Positions 1-8,318 of a stretch of DNA of 64,000 nucleotides are shown in pieces; within the stretch, counting starts at the first letter, position 1, and every line of letters begins with the position of its first letter. Made by a program: the position numbers and the translations under genes. The notes below the pieces were generated by a model. It was given only the letters and a program-made list of their open reading frames with translations, was not told where the DNA came from and ran no database searches. The stretch is from Allocoprobacillus halotolerans (GTDB lineage: Bacteria > Bacillota_I > Bacilli_A > Erysipelotrichales > Coprobacillaceae), in NCBI RefSeq assembly GCF_024399475.1, contig NZ_CP101620.1, positions 2,523,608 through 2,587,607 of the forward strand, in the 5' to 3' direction.

Positions 1-483
<483 letters not shown>

Positions 484-496
484 AGAGCCTCCTTAT

Positions 497-970
497 TTAT
501 TTCAAATTTTTTTGTAAAGCTGTTTCAACAACCGGAGGAACAAGCCCCGTTACAAGATGATGATGAGAAGCCATTTCTTTAACTGACGAAGAGGATATAA
601 ATGAATGATTTGGTCTTGTCATAAAGAAAACCATATCTACACTATCATCCAAGTATTGATTAGAAAAAGCCATCTGCAATTCATATTCAAAATCCATTGT
701 TGCACGTAATCCTCTTACTAATATAGGTGCATTCATTTTTTTAGCATAAGATACCGCCAAATCATTACTAAAATCGACACGCACATTACCCAAAGATTGT
801 GTAACTTCTTTTAATAAAGCAATACGTTCTTCTAAAGAAAACAAAGTTGTTTTTTGTGGATTCACAAAGATAGTAACATATAAAATATCATACATTTTAC
901 TGGCACGTTCAATAATATCTAAATGACCACTTGTGACTGGATCAAAAGTTCCCGCATAAACTGCATTCAT
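497..970 (-). CDS. coaD: Phosphopantetheine adenylyltransferase
   Basis: Fourth enzyme of coenzyme A synthesis: transfers AMP from ATP to 4'-phosphopantetheine to give dephospho-CoA. The 157-residue protein has the family's usual length and begins with the nucleotidyltransferase signature GTFDPVTSGHLDI (T/HxGH motif). The C-terminal ISSSSVKE element, which binds the triphosphate, is present, as is LVRGLRATMDFEYELQMA. Its start overlaps the stop of rsmD by 4 bases, so the two are translationally coupled. The rsmD-coaD pair is conserved across Firmicutes (ylbH-ylbI in Bacillus). Confidence 0.97.
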   Translation of the reverse strand: MNAVYAGTFDPVTSGHLDIIERASKMYDILYVTIFVNPQKTTLFSLEERIALLKEVTQSLGNVRVDFSNDLAVSYAKKMNAPILVRGLRATMDFEYELQMAFSNQYLDDSVDMVFFMTRPNHSFISSSSVKEMASHHHLVTGLVPPVVETALQKNLK

Positions 971-1527
971 GATTCTTTCTCCTTATAAATTAATATTTGC
1001 AAAGATGTTATTCCATAATTTTGTTGTTTTTTTAAAACAAAAGGTTCTTTTACTTCAATCGCTTCCTCTTTTAAATCTTCAATAACAATCATACATTGAT
1101 CATCAAGCATATGATGTTCAACCATAAAATCTAATATTTTCTGATGAACTTTCATACGATAAGGTGGATCTAGTAAAACCAAATCAAAGCGAATATTTTC
1201 CTGCGATAATTTCAATAAAGCCTTACTATAATCCATCTTATAAATATGAACGCTATCTTCAATGTGTAATGCTTTGACATTTTCCTGAATAGTCAAAAAA
1301 GCACGATATTGTTTATCGATACTATATAGTTCATCCATTCCTCGACTCATAGCCTCAATACCTAAACCACCACTTCCAGCAAACAAATCTAGACATATTC
1401 CTCCATCAAAATAAGGACCAATCATATTAAATAAATTTTCTTTATTTTTATCTGTTGTTGGTCTAGTCAGTTTAGAATCAACACTTTTAAGTTGACGGCT
1501 TTTAAATTTTCCTGCAATGACTCTCAT
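967..1527 (-). CDS. rsmD: 16S rRNA (guanine(966)-N2)-methyltransferase RsmD
   Basis: S-adenosylmethionine-dependent methyltransferase that modifies G966 of 16S rRNA during 30S assembly. The 186-residue protein opens with MRVIAGKFKSRQL and RPTTDKNKENLFNM, typical of RsmD. It carries the SAM-binding DLFAGSGGLGIEAMSRG motif near residue 48 and the catalytic LDPPY motif near residue 120. It sits between ylbF and coaD, the order found in Bacillus (ylbF-ylbG-ylbH-ylbI) except that ylbG is absent. Confidence 0.96.
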   Translation of the reverse strand: MRVIAGKFKSRQLKSVDSKLTRPTTDKNKENLFNMIGPYFDGGICLDLFAGSGGLGIEAMSRGMDELYSIDKQYRAFLTIQENVKALHIEDSVHIYKMDYSKALLKLSQENIRFDLVLLDPPYRMKVHQKILDFMVEHHMLDDQCMIVIEDLKEEAIEVKEPFVLKKQQNYGITSLQILIYKEKES

Positions 1528-1536
1528 TTTTCTACC

Positions 1537-1884
1537 TCATAACCGAAAACGTTCTAATTTCAAATCACAACTGATATTTTCAAAAACAGTTTGTGTAACT
1601 TCTTCTAATAAATCATTAAATTGATAATAAGCCTGATAATAACATTGAATATCAGGATGCTGGTTTATTTCACGTTGAATATTTTGTATTTGTTTTTTCA
1701 ATGTTTTTTGTCCCACATCCATTGTATAATCTCTAATTTTTAAATAATCTTCCATTAAACTTTGATACTTTGATAATAACGCCATTGTCTCACTTTGATA
1801 TAATTGGCATTGAGCTTGATGGTAATTTATAAACTCCTCACTCTTCAAAATAGCTGCAATCAATTCATCAATCTTTTCGTACAT
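1537..1884 (-). CDS. ylbF: YlbF/YmcA family regulator
   Basis: A 115-residue helical protein of the YlbF family. In Bacillus, YlbF forms a complex with YmcA and YaaT that affects RNase Y-dependent mRNA processing, and through it competence, biofilm and sporulation. The match rests on the pattern of short helices (LIAAILKSEEFINYHQAQ, IQREINQHPDI, YQFNDLLEEVTQTVF) and on position between ylbE and rsmD. Whether it acts with YmcA/YaaT here cannot be told; those genes are not in this window. Confidence 0.8.
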   Translation of the reverse strand: MYEKIDELIAAILKSEEFINYHQAQCQLYQSETMALLSKYQSLMEDYLKIRDYTMDVGQKTLKKQIQNIQREINQHPDIQCYYQAYYQFNDLLEEVTQTVFENISCDLKLERFRL

Positions 1885-1892
1885 AATTTCAC

Positions 1893-2078
1893 CTATAATA
1901 ACATATCTAACATCTGTAATAACGTCCCGACTCTTTCAATACGATCTGCAAAAGTCATTTTATTTTCAACTTTATATTGCTGAATAAGTGCTGGAAACTC
2001 CTGCGGATAACGTGATAAAATCAAATACCATTTAGGATGCAATCTTAAGTATTGACGTAATTCATCATTAATCATCAT
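1893..2078 (-). CDS. ylbE: YlbE-like protein
   Basis: Small 61-residue protein of the YlbE-like family, function unknown. It keeps the family pattern of an N-terminal LRQYLRLHPKWYLILSRYPQEF segment followed by a basic, helical tail ending LLQMLDMLL. The start codon lies inside the end of ylbD (the ylbD stop is at 2068-2070), so the genes overlap and are probably coupled. The gene order ylbD-ylbE-ylbF matches Bacillus. Confidence 0.8.
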   Translation of the reverse strand: MMINDELRQYLRLHPKWYLILSRYPQEFPALIQQYKVENKMTFADRIERVGTLLQMLDMLL

Positions 2079-2375
2079 ACCACTGACGATTCTGTGATTG
2101 AGTTTGATCTTTTACCACAAATGTACTGACAAGATCTAATATTTTCTGTAAACCCTCAAAACTTTTTGATAAAGCATCTAAATCAATATTTTTTAAAATA
2201 TCAAGCATCCCTGTTAAATCAGTTTTACTTTTTTATAAGGTTCCCACATTGGGTCATCTTTACCATATAAAACATAAAATTCATAAAGTTGTTGCCATGT
2301 ATAACGTCCATTGACAACTTCTTCTCTAATTGCCGGAATTGTTTTAACAAAAGTTTTAAACTCATCTATTTGCAT
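2068..2375 (-). CDS. ylbD: YlbD-like spore coat protein (frameshifted at a T6 run)
   Basis: About 102 residues once one base is added in the T run at 2229-2234. As read, translation stops after 53 residues (ends EPYKKVKLI). The restored protein has the YlbD pattern: DEFKTFVKTIPAIREEVVNGRYTWQQLYEFYVLYGKDDPMWEPYKK, then a helical tail ending NRQWYDD. YlbD in Bacillus is a minor spore coat protein. It lies between ftsW and ylbE and overlaps the ylbE start. The long intact tail in the shifted frame argues for a sequencing error, not decay. Confidence 0.75.
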
Positions 2376-2403
2376 AATCTCACCATTAATAAGATATGCA
2401 ATT

Positions 2404-3618
2404 TTACTCTAATTGTTCTTTTAAAAGATCACGATTATATTTTGCAATTAAAGATTGTGCAACACCTAGTCCCATCATAGCCGCTAAAGTGGATGAACCA
2501 CCTGAAGAAATCAACAGCAATGGAACACCAGTCATCGGAATCAATCCAGATATTCCACCAACATTAACAAGTAAATGAGTAAAGAAATATAGACCGACTC
2601 CATAAAGAATCAATTTACTTTTAGTATCTTTTATTCTTAAACCATAATGAAACATCTTATAAATAATAATGACATAAGGAATTAAAAACAATAAAAAACC
2701 TGCTAAACCTAATTCTTCATAAATAATTGCCACAATAAAATCGTTATGTGATTCAGGAATATAACCATATTTTTGTGTAGAAGCACCAAAACCTTTACCA
2801 AATAAACCACCTGAAGTAAAAGCAACCAATGAATTAATTAATTGCCAACCATCACCTTCAATATCTCCTAAAGGATTCAACCATGTATAAATACGTCCTA
2901 ATTGGTAAGGTTTTAATATGAGTGTTGCTGTCAATAAAATAAAAACAATCACTACTACTAATAAAATCAATGCAAGTTTTTTATACTTTGAATAATAAGG
3001 ACGAGGTGTAATAAAAAACAACATCATACATATAAATGCAAGTATCAATGAACTTCCCATATCTTTTTGCAAGAAAACACCCACAAAAAAGACGACAAAA
3101 ATAGCTAATATGGGTCTAAATATACAATACCATGCCTTACGTTTTTGAAGTTCTTCTCGTTTACGACGACTGATATTTCGGGGAATCTGACAATACTCTT
3201 CGATTTCTCCAAAATGAAATGAAAGAAAGAGAATCATGATAATTTTCATTATTTCAGCAGGTTGCAATGAAAATGGACCTAAACGAATCCAAGCATGTGA
3301 ACCTTTTCCATCTTCAAAGAATAAACACACTAACATCAAAACTAAGCCTATACCATAATAAACCCATGTCGAATTGGCTTCAACCCAACTCTTTTTAAAG
3401 CAACGGGTCAAAAAAATCATGATGCAAAATCCTATCAAAACAAAAACAGCTTGTTTAATCATATTCATTGAAGCATATGTTGGTCCCATTTTAGCAGATT
3501 GCCCTACCGAAGCACTTCCAATCATGACAATTCCATAAATAGATAAAATCACAACACAAAAATAAACAGTCTTATCAACTCCACGTCTTTTAAAAATTCT
3601 TTTTAATAAACTAATCAT
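2404..3618 (-). CDS. ftsW: FtsW/RodA/SpoVE-family peptidoglycan glycosyltransferase
   Basis: SEDS-family polytopic membrane protein of 404 residues that polymerises lipid II glycan strands at the division septum with a partner class B PBP. About ten hydrophobic segments are visible. Family signatures include GSHAWIRLGPFSLQPAEIMKI, LQKDMGSSLI and HNDFIVAIIYEELGLAG. The call FtsW over RodA or SpoVE rests on context: in Bacillus ftsW lies near the ylb genes that follow here. The start overlaps the UPF0223 stop by 4 bases, consistent with coupled translation. Confidence 0.88.
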   Translation of the reverse strand: MISLLKRIFKRRGVDKTVYFCVVILSIYGIVMIGSASVGQSAKMGPTYASMNMIKQAVFVLIGFCIMIFLTRCFKKSWVEANSTWVYYGIGLVLMLVCLFFEDGKGSHAWIRLGPFSLQPAEIMKIIMILFLSFHFGEIEEYCQIPRNISRRKREELQKRKAWYCIFRPILAIFVVFFVGVFLQKDMGSSLILAFICMMLFFITPRPYYSKYKKLALILLVVVIVFILLTATLILKPYQLGRIYTWLNPLGDIEGDGWQLINSLVAFTSGGLFGKGFGASTQKYGYIPESHNDFIVAIIYEELGLAGFLLFLIPYVIIIYKMFHYGLRIKDTKSKLILYGVGLYFFTHLLVNVGGISGLIPMTGVPLLLISSGGSSTLAAMMGLGVAQSLIAKYNRDLLKEQLE

Positions 3619-3884
3619 CGCATGTCAATCCAATCACGATCTTTCGCTTTTTGAAAAACTTGATATATAGAATAATGCGAAACTTTTTGAAAAGCAGCAT
3701 CAATTTGTTTTTGTTCACTTTTAGAATCAACAACTTTTGTATATTGACGATAACATTTCATAAACTCATCTTTAGAGATGCCTTCTTCATATGCCTTTTC
3801 AACAGCGTTGTATAAAGCCATAACATCAATAATATCCTGAGTATCCCAAAATGGACTTAATGGATAATCGTACATTTTCTTCAC
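3615..3884 (-). CDS. UPF0223 family protein
   Basis: An 89-residue protein of the UPF0223 (YktA-like) family, function unknown. It shows the family pattern YDYPLSPFWDTQDIIDVMALYNAVEKAYEEGISKDEF followed by YRQYTKVVDSKSEQKQIDAAFQKVSHYSIYQV. It begins the transcription unit that continues into ftsW, overlapping it by 4 bases. A TATAAT-like -10 is visible about 20 bases upstream, without a clear -35. Confidence 0.8.
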   Translation of the reverse strand: MKKMYDYPLSPFWDTQDIIDVMALYNAVEKAYEEGISKDEFMKCYRQYTKVVDSKSEQKQIDAAFQKVSHYSIYQVFQKAKDRDWIDMR

Positions 3885-3999
3885 TTCCTATCTTTTTTCA
3901 TATTATACATGATATGGATTAAAAATAAAATAAGAATTGGGTAGAAACACTAGCAAATTTGTAAATAAAGAATAGTTTAAAGTGAAAGGAGGTAGTTCA

Positions 4000-4221
4000 A
4001 TGAACTCTTGTTATAATTATGGAGGGTGTGGATGCAATAGCTTTATGCCAACATTTGGATGTAATCCATTTGGTTGTAGTGGATGTTGCAGCTGTAATAG
4101 CTTCCCAGTCATGACAACAAACTGTGGTGGCTTTGGTTATGGTAATGGATGTACTTGGTTTGCTATTGTGTTAGTTGTCTTTTTATTGCTCATTATCTGT
4201 GGTTGCACAAAAATCTGTTAA
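4000..4221 (+). CDS. Small Cys/Gly-rich membrane-tailed protein, YjcZ-like sporulation protein
   Basis: A 73-residue protein with 13 cysteines. The first 50 residues are rich in Gly, Cys, Asn and Phe (repeats such as GCGCNSF, FGCNPFGCSGC). They are followed by one hydrophobic segment, TWFAIVLVVFLLLIICGC, at residues 52-69. The Gly-rich head plus FAIVLVVFLLLII tail matches small spore-associated YjcZ-type proteins; the high Cys content is unusual for them. The start at 4000 is chosen over the upstream in-frame start because GGAGG lies 5-9 bases before it. A strong terminator follows. The sporulation role is inferred from family resemblance and from other spore genes nearby. Confidence 0.65.
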   Translation: MNSCYNYGGCGCNSFMPTFGCNPFGCSGCCSCNSFPVMTTNCGGFGYGNGCTWFAIVLVVFLLLIICGCTKIC

Positions 4222-4224
4222 TCT

Positions 4225-4256
4225 AAAAAATATGCTAGATTTCTAGCATATTTTTT
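4225..4256 (+). terminator. Rho-independent terminator after the YjcZ-like gene
   Basis: Perfect inverted repeat: AAAAAATATGCTAG at 4225-4238 pairs with CTAGCATATTTTTT at 4243-4256 around a 4-base loop, ending in a T run. Confidence 0.9.
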
Positions 4257-4294
4257 TAGTTTATGATACAATACATGGCGAGGTGATTAACAAC

Positions 4295-4864
4295 ATGATT
4301 TTAATGAAAGATATTATTGACGATCACCATCCTTTGATTCGTGAAATTTCTCAACCTGTCACTATGCCTTTAAGTCAGGAAGATGAACAATTATTACTTG
4401 ATATGCATGAATTCCTAGTTAATTCACAGGATGAAGAAATTTCTGAAAAATATCAATTGCGCCCTGCAGTTGGGATAGCTGCTGTCCAACTTGGTATTTT
4501 AAAAAGAATGTGTGCAATTCATGTGCTCACATATGATCAGGATGGAAATATAAAAAAAGCTGATGACTATGCTCTTGTTAATCCTAAAATTGTATCTTAC
4601 ACTGAAAAACAATCTTATTTAAAAGATGGTGAAGGATGTTTAAGTGTTAATGAAGAAAGAGATGGCTATGTTCCTAGACATGCCAAAGTCACAGTCAAAG
4701 GTTATGATGTTTTAACACATCAAGATGTCACAATTGTTGCTAGAGGTTTTTTATCAATTTGCCTCCAGCATGAGCTTGATCATTTTGATGGTGTTCTCTT
4801 CTATGACCATATTAATCAAGACAATCCAAAAGCACCTATTATGAATGCAATGATTGTAGAATAA
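4295..4864 (+). CDS. def: Peptide deformylase
   Basis: Metal enzyme that removes the formyl group from nascent proteins. The three family motifs are present: GIAAVQLG (usually GxGxAAxQ; here preceded by Ala and with Val in place of the common Pro), EGCLSV with the metal-binding Cys, and HELDH with both metal-binding His and the catalytic Glu. At 189 residues with an inserted linker before motif 1 it is the longer Gram-positive type. The ATG at 4295 is preferred over the GTG at 4283 because GAGGTG (4280-4285) lies 9 bases upstream and overlaps that GTG. It is monocistronic between two terminators. Confidence 0.95.
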   Translation: MILMKDIIDDHHPLIREISQPVTMPLSQEDEQLLLDMHEFLVNSQDEEISEKYQLRPAVGIAAVQLGILKRMCAIHVLTYDQDGNIKKADDYALVNPKIVSYTEKQSYLKDGEGCLSVNEERDGYVPRHAKVTVKGYDVLTHQDVTIVARGFLSICLQHELDHFDGVLFYDHINQDNPKAPIMNAMIVE

Positions 4865-4895
4865 AAAAATCATATCACAACGATATGATTTTTTT
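4863..4895. terminator. Bidirectional terminator between def and metY
   Basis: AAAAAAATCATATC (4863-4876) pairs with GATATGATTTTTTT (4882-4895) with a 5-base loop. A and T runs on both sides allow it to serve the convergent def and metY genes. Confidence 0.9.
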
Positions 4896-4897
4896 AT

Positions 4898-6174
4898 TTA
4901 TCCAATTTGTGCAAATGCCTGATTCAAATCATCAATTAAATCATCAACATTTTCTAAACCAACTGAAATACGAATTGTTCCTTGCTGAACGCCTCCAGCC
5001 AATCTTTCTTCTTCACTCATTTGAGCATGTGTTGTAGATGCTGGATGTGTTAATAAACTTCTTGAATCAGCAAAATTAGTGACATGTGTAAATAGTTGAA
5101 TGTGATTAATAACAGATTTTCCAGCTTCTAAACCACCTTTTACTCCAAAAGTGAATAATCCACCAAATCCTTTTGGAAAATATTTTTGGCATAATTCATA
5201 TGATGCATGTCCTTCTAATTCAGCATAACTTACCCACTCTACTTTTTCATGATTTTGTAAGAATTGAGCAATCTTACGTGAATTTTCAACATGTTTTTCC
5301 ATACGTAAAGATAATGTTTCTAGTCCAAGCAAAGTCATATATGCATTAAATGGTGACATACATCCACCTAAATCTCGCAATGTTTTTGCAACAGCTTTTG
5401 TACAAAATGCACTCTGACCTAAATTAGCATAAACAATATCATGATATGCTTTATCAGGAGTTGTCATCAATGGATATCTTTCATTATGCCAATCAAAATT
5501 TCCACTATCAACAATAATCCCCCCATAACATTACCATGTCCAGCAATGTATTTTGTTGTTGAATAAACAACTAAATCAGCACCATGTTCGATTGGTTTAA
5601 ACAAATATGGCGTAGGTGTTGTGTTATCAACCACAAATAATAAGTGATGGCGATGACAGATTTCACTAATCGCATCAAAATCCAACATATCTCCATTAGG
5701 ATTACCAACAGATTCAACAAAAATCATTTTTGTCTTATCATTAATCAATGCTTCCATTGTATCTAAATCACGTGGATCTACAAAATGAGAAATAAATCCC
5801 ATACCTTGCATTGTACCAGATAATGAGCCAATTGTTCCCCCATAAAGATTATTAGCAGCGATAATTTCATCACCACTTTGACAAACTGTCATAATTAACC
5901 CCATAATTGCAGCAGTTCCTGAAGCAAAAGCAACGGCCCCTACTCCTCCATCTAAGGCAGCCATTCTTTGTTGAAGAACATCAACAGTGGGATTAGATAA
6001 ACGTGAATAAAAATATCCACTTTCTTCTAAGGCAAAAATATTTTTAGCCTGGTCGGCATCATCAAAAGTAAAGGCATTAGATAAATAAAGTGGAACACCC
6101 GTTGCTTTTGTAATAGGATCAGGCTTTTGTCCAGCATGTATTTGTAAAGTTTCAAATTGATATTGTTTTGACAT
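4898..6174 (-). CDS. O-acetylhomoserine sulfhydrylase-type PLP enzyme (frameshifted at a C6 run)
   Basis: Cys/Met-metabolism PLP-dependent enzyme of about 425 residues, most like O-acetylhomoserine aminocarboxypropyltransferase (MetY), which makes homocysteine from O-acetylhomoserine and sulfide. Seen: ETLQIHAGQKPDP, YFYSRLSNPTVDVLQQR, FASGTAAIMG, DNTTPTPYLFKPIEHGAD and the PLP lysine in YSTTKYIAGHGNVMGG. After that the frame breaks in six C at 5519-5524; one extra base joins it to TTPDKAYHDIVYANLGQ and the C-terminal HPASTTHAQMSEEE and GTIRISVGLE. A related gamma-synthase or gamma-lyase is possible. AAAGGAGGGG lies before the start. No riboswitch or T-box was seen in the short leader. Confidence 0.88.
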
Positions 6175-6221
6175 TTCTGTCCCCTCCTTTTATGAGGATT
6201 ATTGTAACACAAATTAAATAC

Positions 6222-6248
6222 AAAAAAAGCTATTCATTCTTAATAGCT
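6222..6248 (-). terminator. Terminator after the flavodoxin-like gene
   Basis: On the minus strand AGCTATT (6248-6242) pairs with AATAGCT (6234-6228) and is followed by seven T. It overlaps the stop codon of the upstream gene by one base and separates it from metY. Confidence 0.8.
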
Positions 6249-6673
6249 CAATAATAGTGATTACATATGTTCACCATATCCTCGATATAAACACGTCCCC
6301 CAGAAAGGATATCATCATCCAAACAATGTTTTGTTTTCAATGATTTTTTACATGAATAAGTTTCTCGCATCAATGGTAAATCCTGTTTTAAACAAAGTTG
6401 AATGACTTTTTCCATTTGCTTACTTTTAAAACAAAAAAGATTAAATAATGCTAAATTATGAATATGATGACGTGACAACTGGCAAATGAAATTCTCTAAT
6501 TCCTTATCTTTTATACATGGATATTCTTCAAATCCAATAACCAACAAATCAATATCTTCTTGAAAAGAAAAATCTGTTATTGGTTTTGCATAAGTTCTAG
6601 CATATCTTGCCATATCTTCAGCAAGAAGTTTTGCATCTTTACAATGAGATGTATAAACAACCTGAACTTTCAT
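6248..6673 (-). CDS. Flavodoxin-like protein
   Basis: A 141-residue protein with the outline of a flavodoxin-like alpha/beta fold. It has a first strand and loop MKVQVVYTSHCKDAKLLAEDMARYA where flavodoxins bind FMN phosphate, a DLLVIGFEEYPCIKDKELENFI segment and a later NLALFNLF strand. The phosphate loop (TSHCKDAK) is not a canonical T/SxTGxT, so FMN binding is uncertain. The start at 6673 is chosen because AGGTGG lies 8 bases upstream, rather than the ATG 12 bases earlier. It stands alone before metY, separated by a terminator. Role unknown. Confidence 0.6.
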   Translation of the reverse strand: MKVQVVYTSHCKDAKLLAEDMARYARTYAKPITDFSFQEDIDLLVIGFEEYPCIKDKELENFICQLSRHHIHNLALFNLFCFKSKQMEKVIQLCLKQDLPLMRETYSCKKSLKTKHCLDDDILSGGRVYIEDMVNICNHYY

Positions 6674-6785
6674 ATAACCAGCCACCTTTCTTTTCTATTA
6701 TAAAAATAAAATGTGAACTGAAAATAAACATGTGTCCTTATCATTTCATAAATAAATTCATAAGTTATGATGGAAGGAGGTTATT

Positions 6786-7211
6786 ATGAGTATTTTCCAA
6801 GAAGATAAAAATTATTTTTCACCTTTCTATATGCCTAGTCAATCTCGACAATGTCAACCCGTTCTTTTTGATCCTCAAGAGGCCATTTCATTAGGTAACT
6901 TGTTTAAAGACCTTTATATGTCTTATCAGGGATTTTCTAATTATTGTTTACAACCTGAAAATGCCAGACAACAAGCTTTATTAGAAGTACAAATGTATTA
7001 TTTTGTAGCTCATGAAATCAATCTATACTTAGATACACATCCTAACGATGAAAAAATGATTCAGCTTTATCAAGACTATATCCAAAAAGCCAAACAAGCC
7101 CAAATGGCATTTGAAAAGAGATATGGACCATTAGAGGTCCAAAACAGTGAAAATAAAGTCCCATTTGAATGGATACAAGGTCCTTGGCCTTGGGAATATC
7201 AAACAGATTAA
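6786..7211 (+). CDS. Fused CotJA-CotJB spore coat protein
   Basis: A 141-residue protein joining two coat proteins that are separate genes in Bacillus. Residues about 22-55 match CotJA (QPVLFDPQEAISLGNLFKDLY). Residues about 62-140 match CotJB: a helical ALLEVQMYYFVAHEINLYLDTHPNDEK core, KRYGPLEV and the terminal WIQGPWPWE. A strong GGAGG lies 6 bases before the ATG. CotJC follows after 12 bases, so the usual cotJA-cotJB-cotJC operon is kept in order but with the first two fused. In Bacillus the operon is made in the mother cell under sigma-E. A CATAAGTT element at about 6761 resembles a sigma-E -10, but no convincing -35 was found. Confidence 0.85.
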   Translation: MSIFQEDKNYFSPFYMPSQSRQCQPVLFDPQEAISLGNLFKDLYMSYQGFSNYCLQPENARQQALLEVQMYYFVAHEINLYLDTHPNDEKMIQLYQDYIQKAKQAQMAFEKRYGPLEVQNSENKVPFEWIQGPWPWEYQTD

Positions 7212-7223
7212 GGAGGTTAAAAA

Positions 7224-7805
7224 ATGTGGATTTATAGTAAAAAATTACAATATCCTATTTCAATAAAAAATAAAGATTTGTCTATGGCAAAGTTTATTAT
7301 TACGCAATTTGGTGGACCTAATGGAGAACTTGCTGCTTCAACACGTTATATTACACAACGTTATACAATGCCTGATGAAAAAGGAAAAGCCTTATTAACA
7401 GATATCGGCACTGAAGAACTTGGTCATATGGAAATGGTGTCAACTATGGTTTATCAGTTAACACAAGGAGCGACAATGGAAGAAATCAAAGCCGCTGGTT
7501 TACAAAGTTATTATACTGAACATGGTTGTGCTCTCTTTCCAAATGATGCGAATGGTGTTCCATTTAGCGCAATGGTTTTTGCCTCAACTGGTAATCCCGT
7601 TGCTGATTTAGCTGAAGATTGTGCTGCCGAACAAAAAGCCAGAGCAGTCTATGAAAACTTAATGAATCAGACTCAAGATCCTGATTTACTTGCTCCTCTA
7701 TCTTTCTTACGTCAACGCGAAATCGTTCACTACGAAAGATTTAGAGAACTTTATGAAGAATATGTTCAAAAATACTATCAACCTGATTTTCCATCAAAAT
7801 GTTAA
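7224..7805 (+). CDS. cotJC: Spore coat protein CotJC (manganese catalase family)
   Basis: A 193-residue member of the manganese catalase-like CotJC family. The N-terminus MWIYSKKLQYPI and the helix AKFIITQFGGPNGELAASTRYITQRY are typical. Putative dimetal ligands are visible in GTEELGHMEMVSTMVYQLT, LAEDCAAEQKARAVYENLM and REIVHYERFRELYE. It may protect the spore from peroxide, but in the family it is best known as a coat component. It lies 12 bases downstream of the cotJA-cotJB fusion with AAGGAGG before the start, and ends at a strong terminator. Confidence 0.95.
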   Translation: MWIYSKKLQYPISIKNKDLSMAKFIITQFGGPNGELAASTRYITQRYTMPDEKGKALLTDIGTEELGHMEMVSTMVYQLTQGATMEEIKAAGLQSYYTEHGCALFPNDANGVPFSAMVFASTGNPVADLAEDCAAEQKARAVYENLMNQTQDPDLLAPLSFLRQREIVHYERFRELYEEYVQKYYQPDFPSKC

Positions 7806-7827
7806 AAACCCGAGAAATCGGGTTTTT
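7804..7827. terminator. Bidirectional terminator between cotJC and the membrane protein gene
   Basis: AAAAACCCGA (7804-7813) pairs with TCGGGTTTTT (7818-7827) around GAAA. It overlaps the end of the convergent minus-strand gene. Confidence 0.9.
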
Positions 7828-8302
7828 ATTTTGCATTAGCATAAGCGATAAGTAAACCAATAATAGCAACAAGAGTTGTAAACAAATCACCTGTTAGTAA
7901 AGTTTTAATACTTAAAGTAAACACATCAAAGAATGGAACAGATTGCATACTAACACCTAATTCATGTAAAGGTAGATAGATCATTGTCATTTCTCCAATC
8001 AAATAACATACGACAGTTAAGATAACACTTAAAATAGCCATTTGTTGGGAGTGAATTTGAGATATTTTTGTAACTGTAGTAGATACAACCAAAGCACAAA
8101 TCACATAAAATAATGATGATGTAATCTGTAAAGAATAAATCACAAGACCTAAAACTGCACCAGCTACTATTGCAGCAACCAAACCAAAGCCAATAACTTT
8201 GCTCCACTGAGCTGAATTTAAAAATTGATCATTGTTTGAACGAAAATATTTTTTTGCTTCTTGCTTTTCTTTATACTCTTTATATTTATCTTGAAACGAC
8301 AT
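7826..8302 (-). CDS. Conserved hypothetical membrane protein
   Basis: A 158-residue protein not recognised. A charged N-terminal 30 residues (KYKEYKEKQEAKKYFRSNNDQ) precedes four hydrophobic segments at about residues 34-58, 63-80, 88-108 and 134-155. The gene starts 16 bases after the rhomboid protease gene with AGGAGG before the ATG. It is therefore the last gene of a dprA-rhomboid-membrane protein unit that ends at the 7804-7827 terminator. No catalytic motif was seen. It could be a partner or substrate of the rhomboid protease, but that rests on adjacency alone. Confidence 0.7.
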   Translation of the reverse strand: MSFQDKYKEYKEKQEAKKYFRSNNDQFLNSAQWSKVIGFGLVAAIVAGAVLGLVIYSLQITSSLFYVICALVVSTTVTKISQIHSQQMAILSVILTVVCYLIGEMTMIYLPLHELGVSMQSVPFFDVFTLSIKTLLTGDLFTTLVAIIGLLIAYANAK

Positions 8303-8318
8303 AAGTAACTACCTCCTA

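Noticed and set aside
6175-6247. Possible SAM riboswitch or T-box before the metY-type gene
   Set aside because: The leader is under 50 bases and holds only a ribosome site and the terminator of the previous gene.
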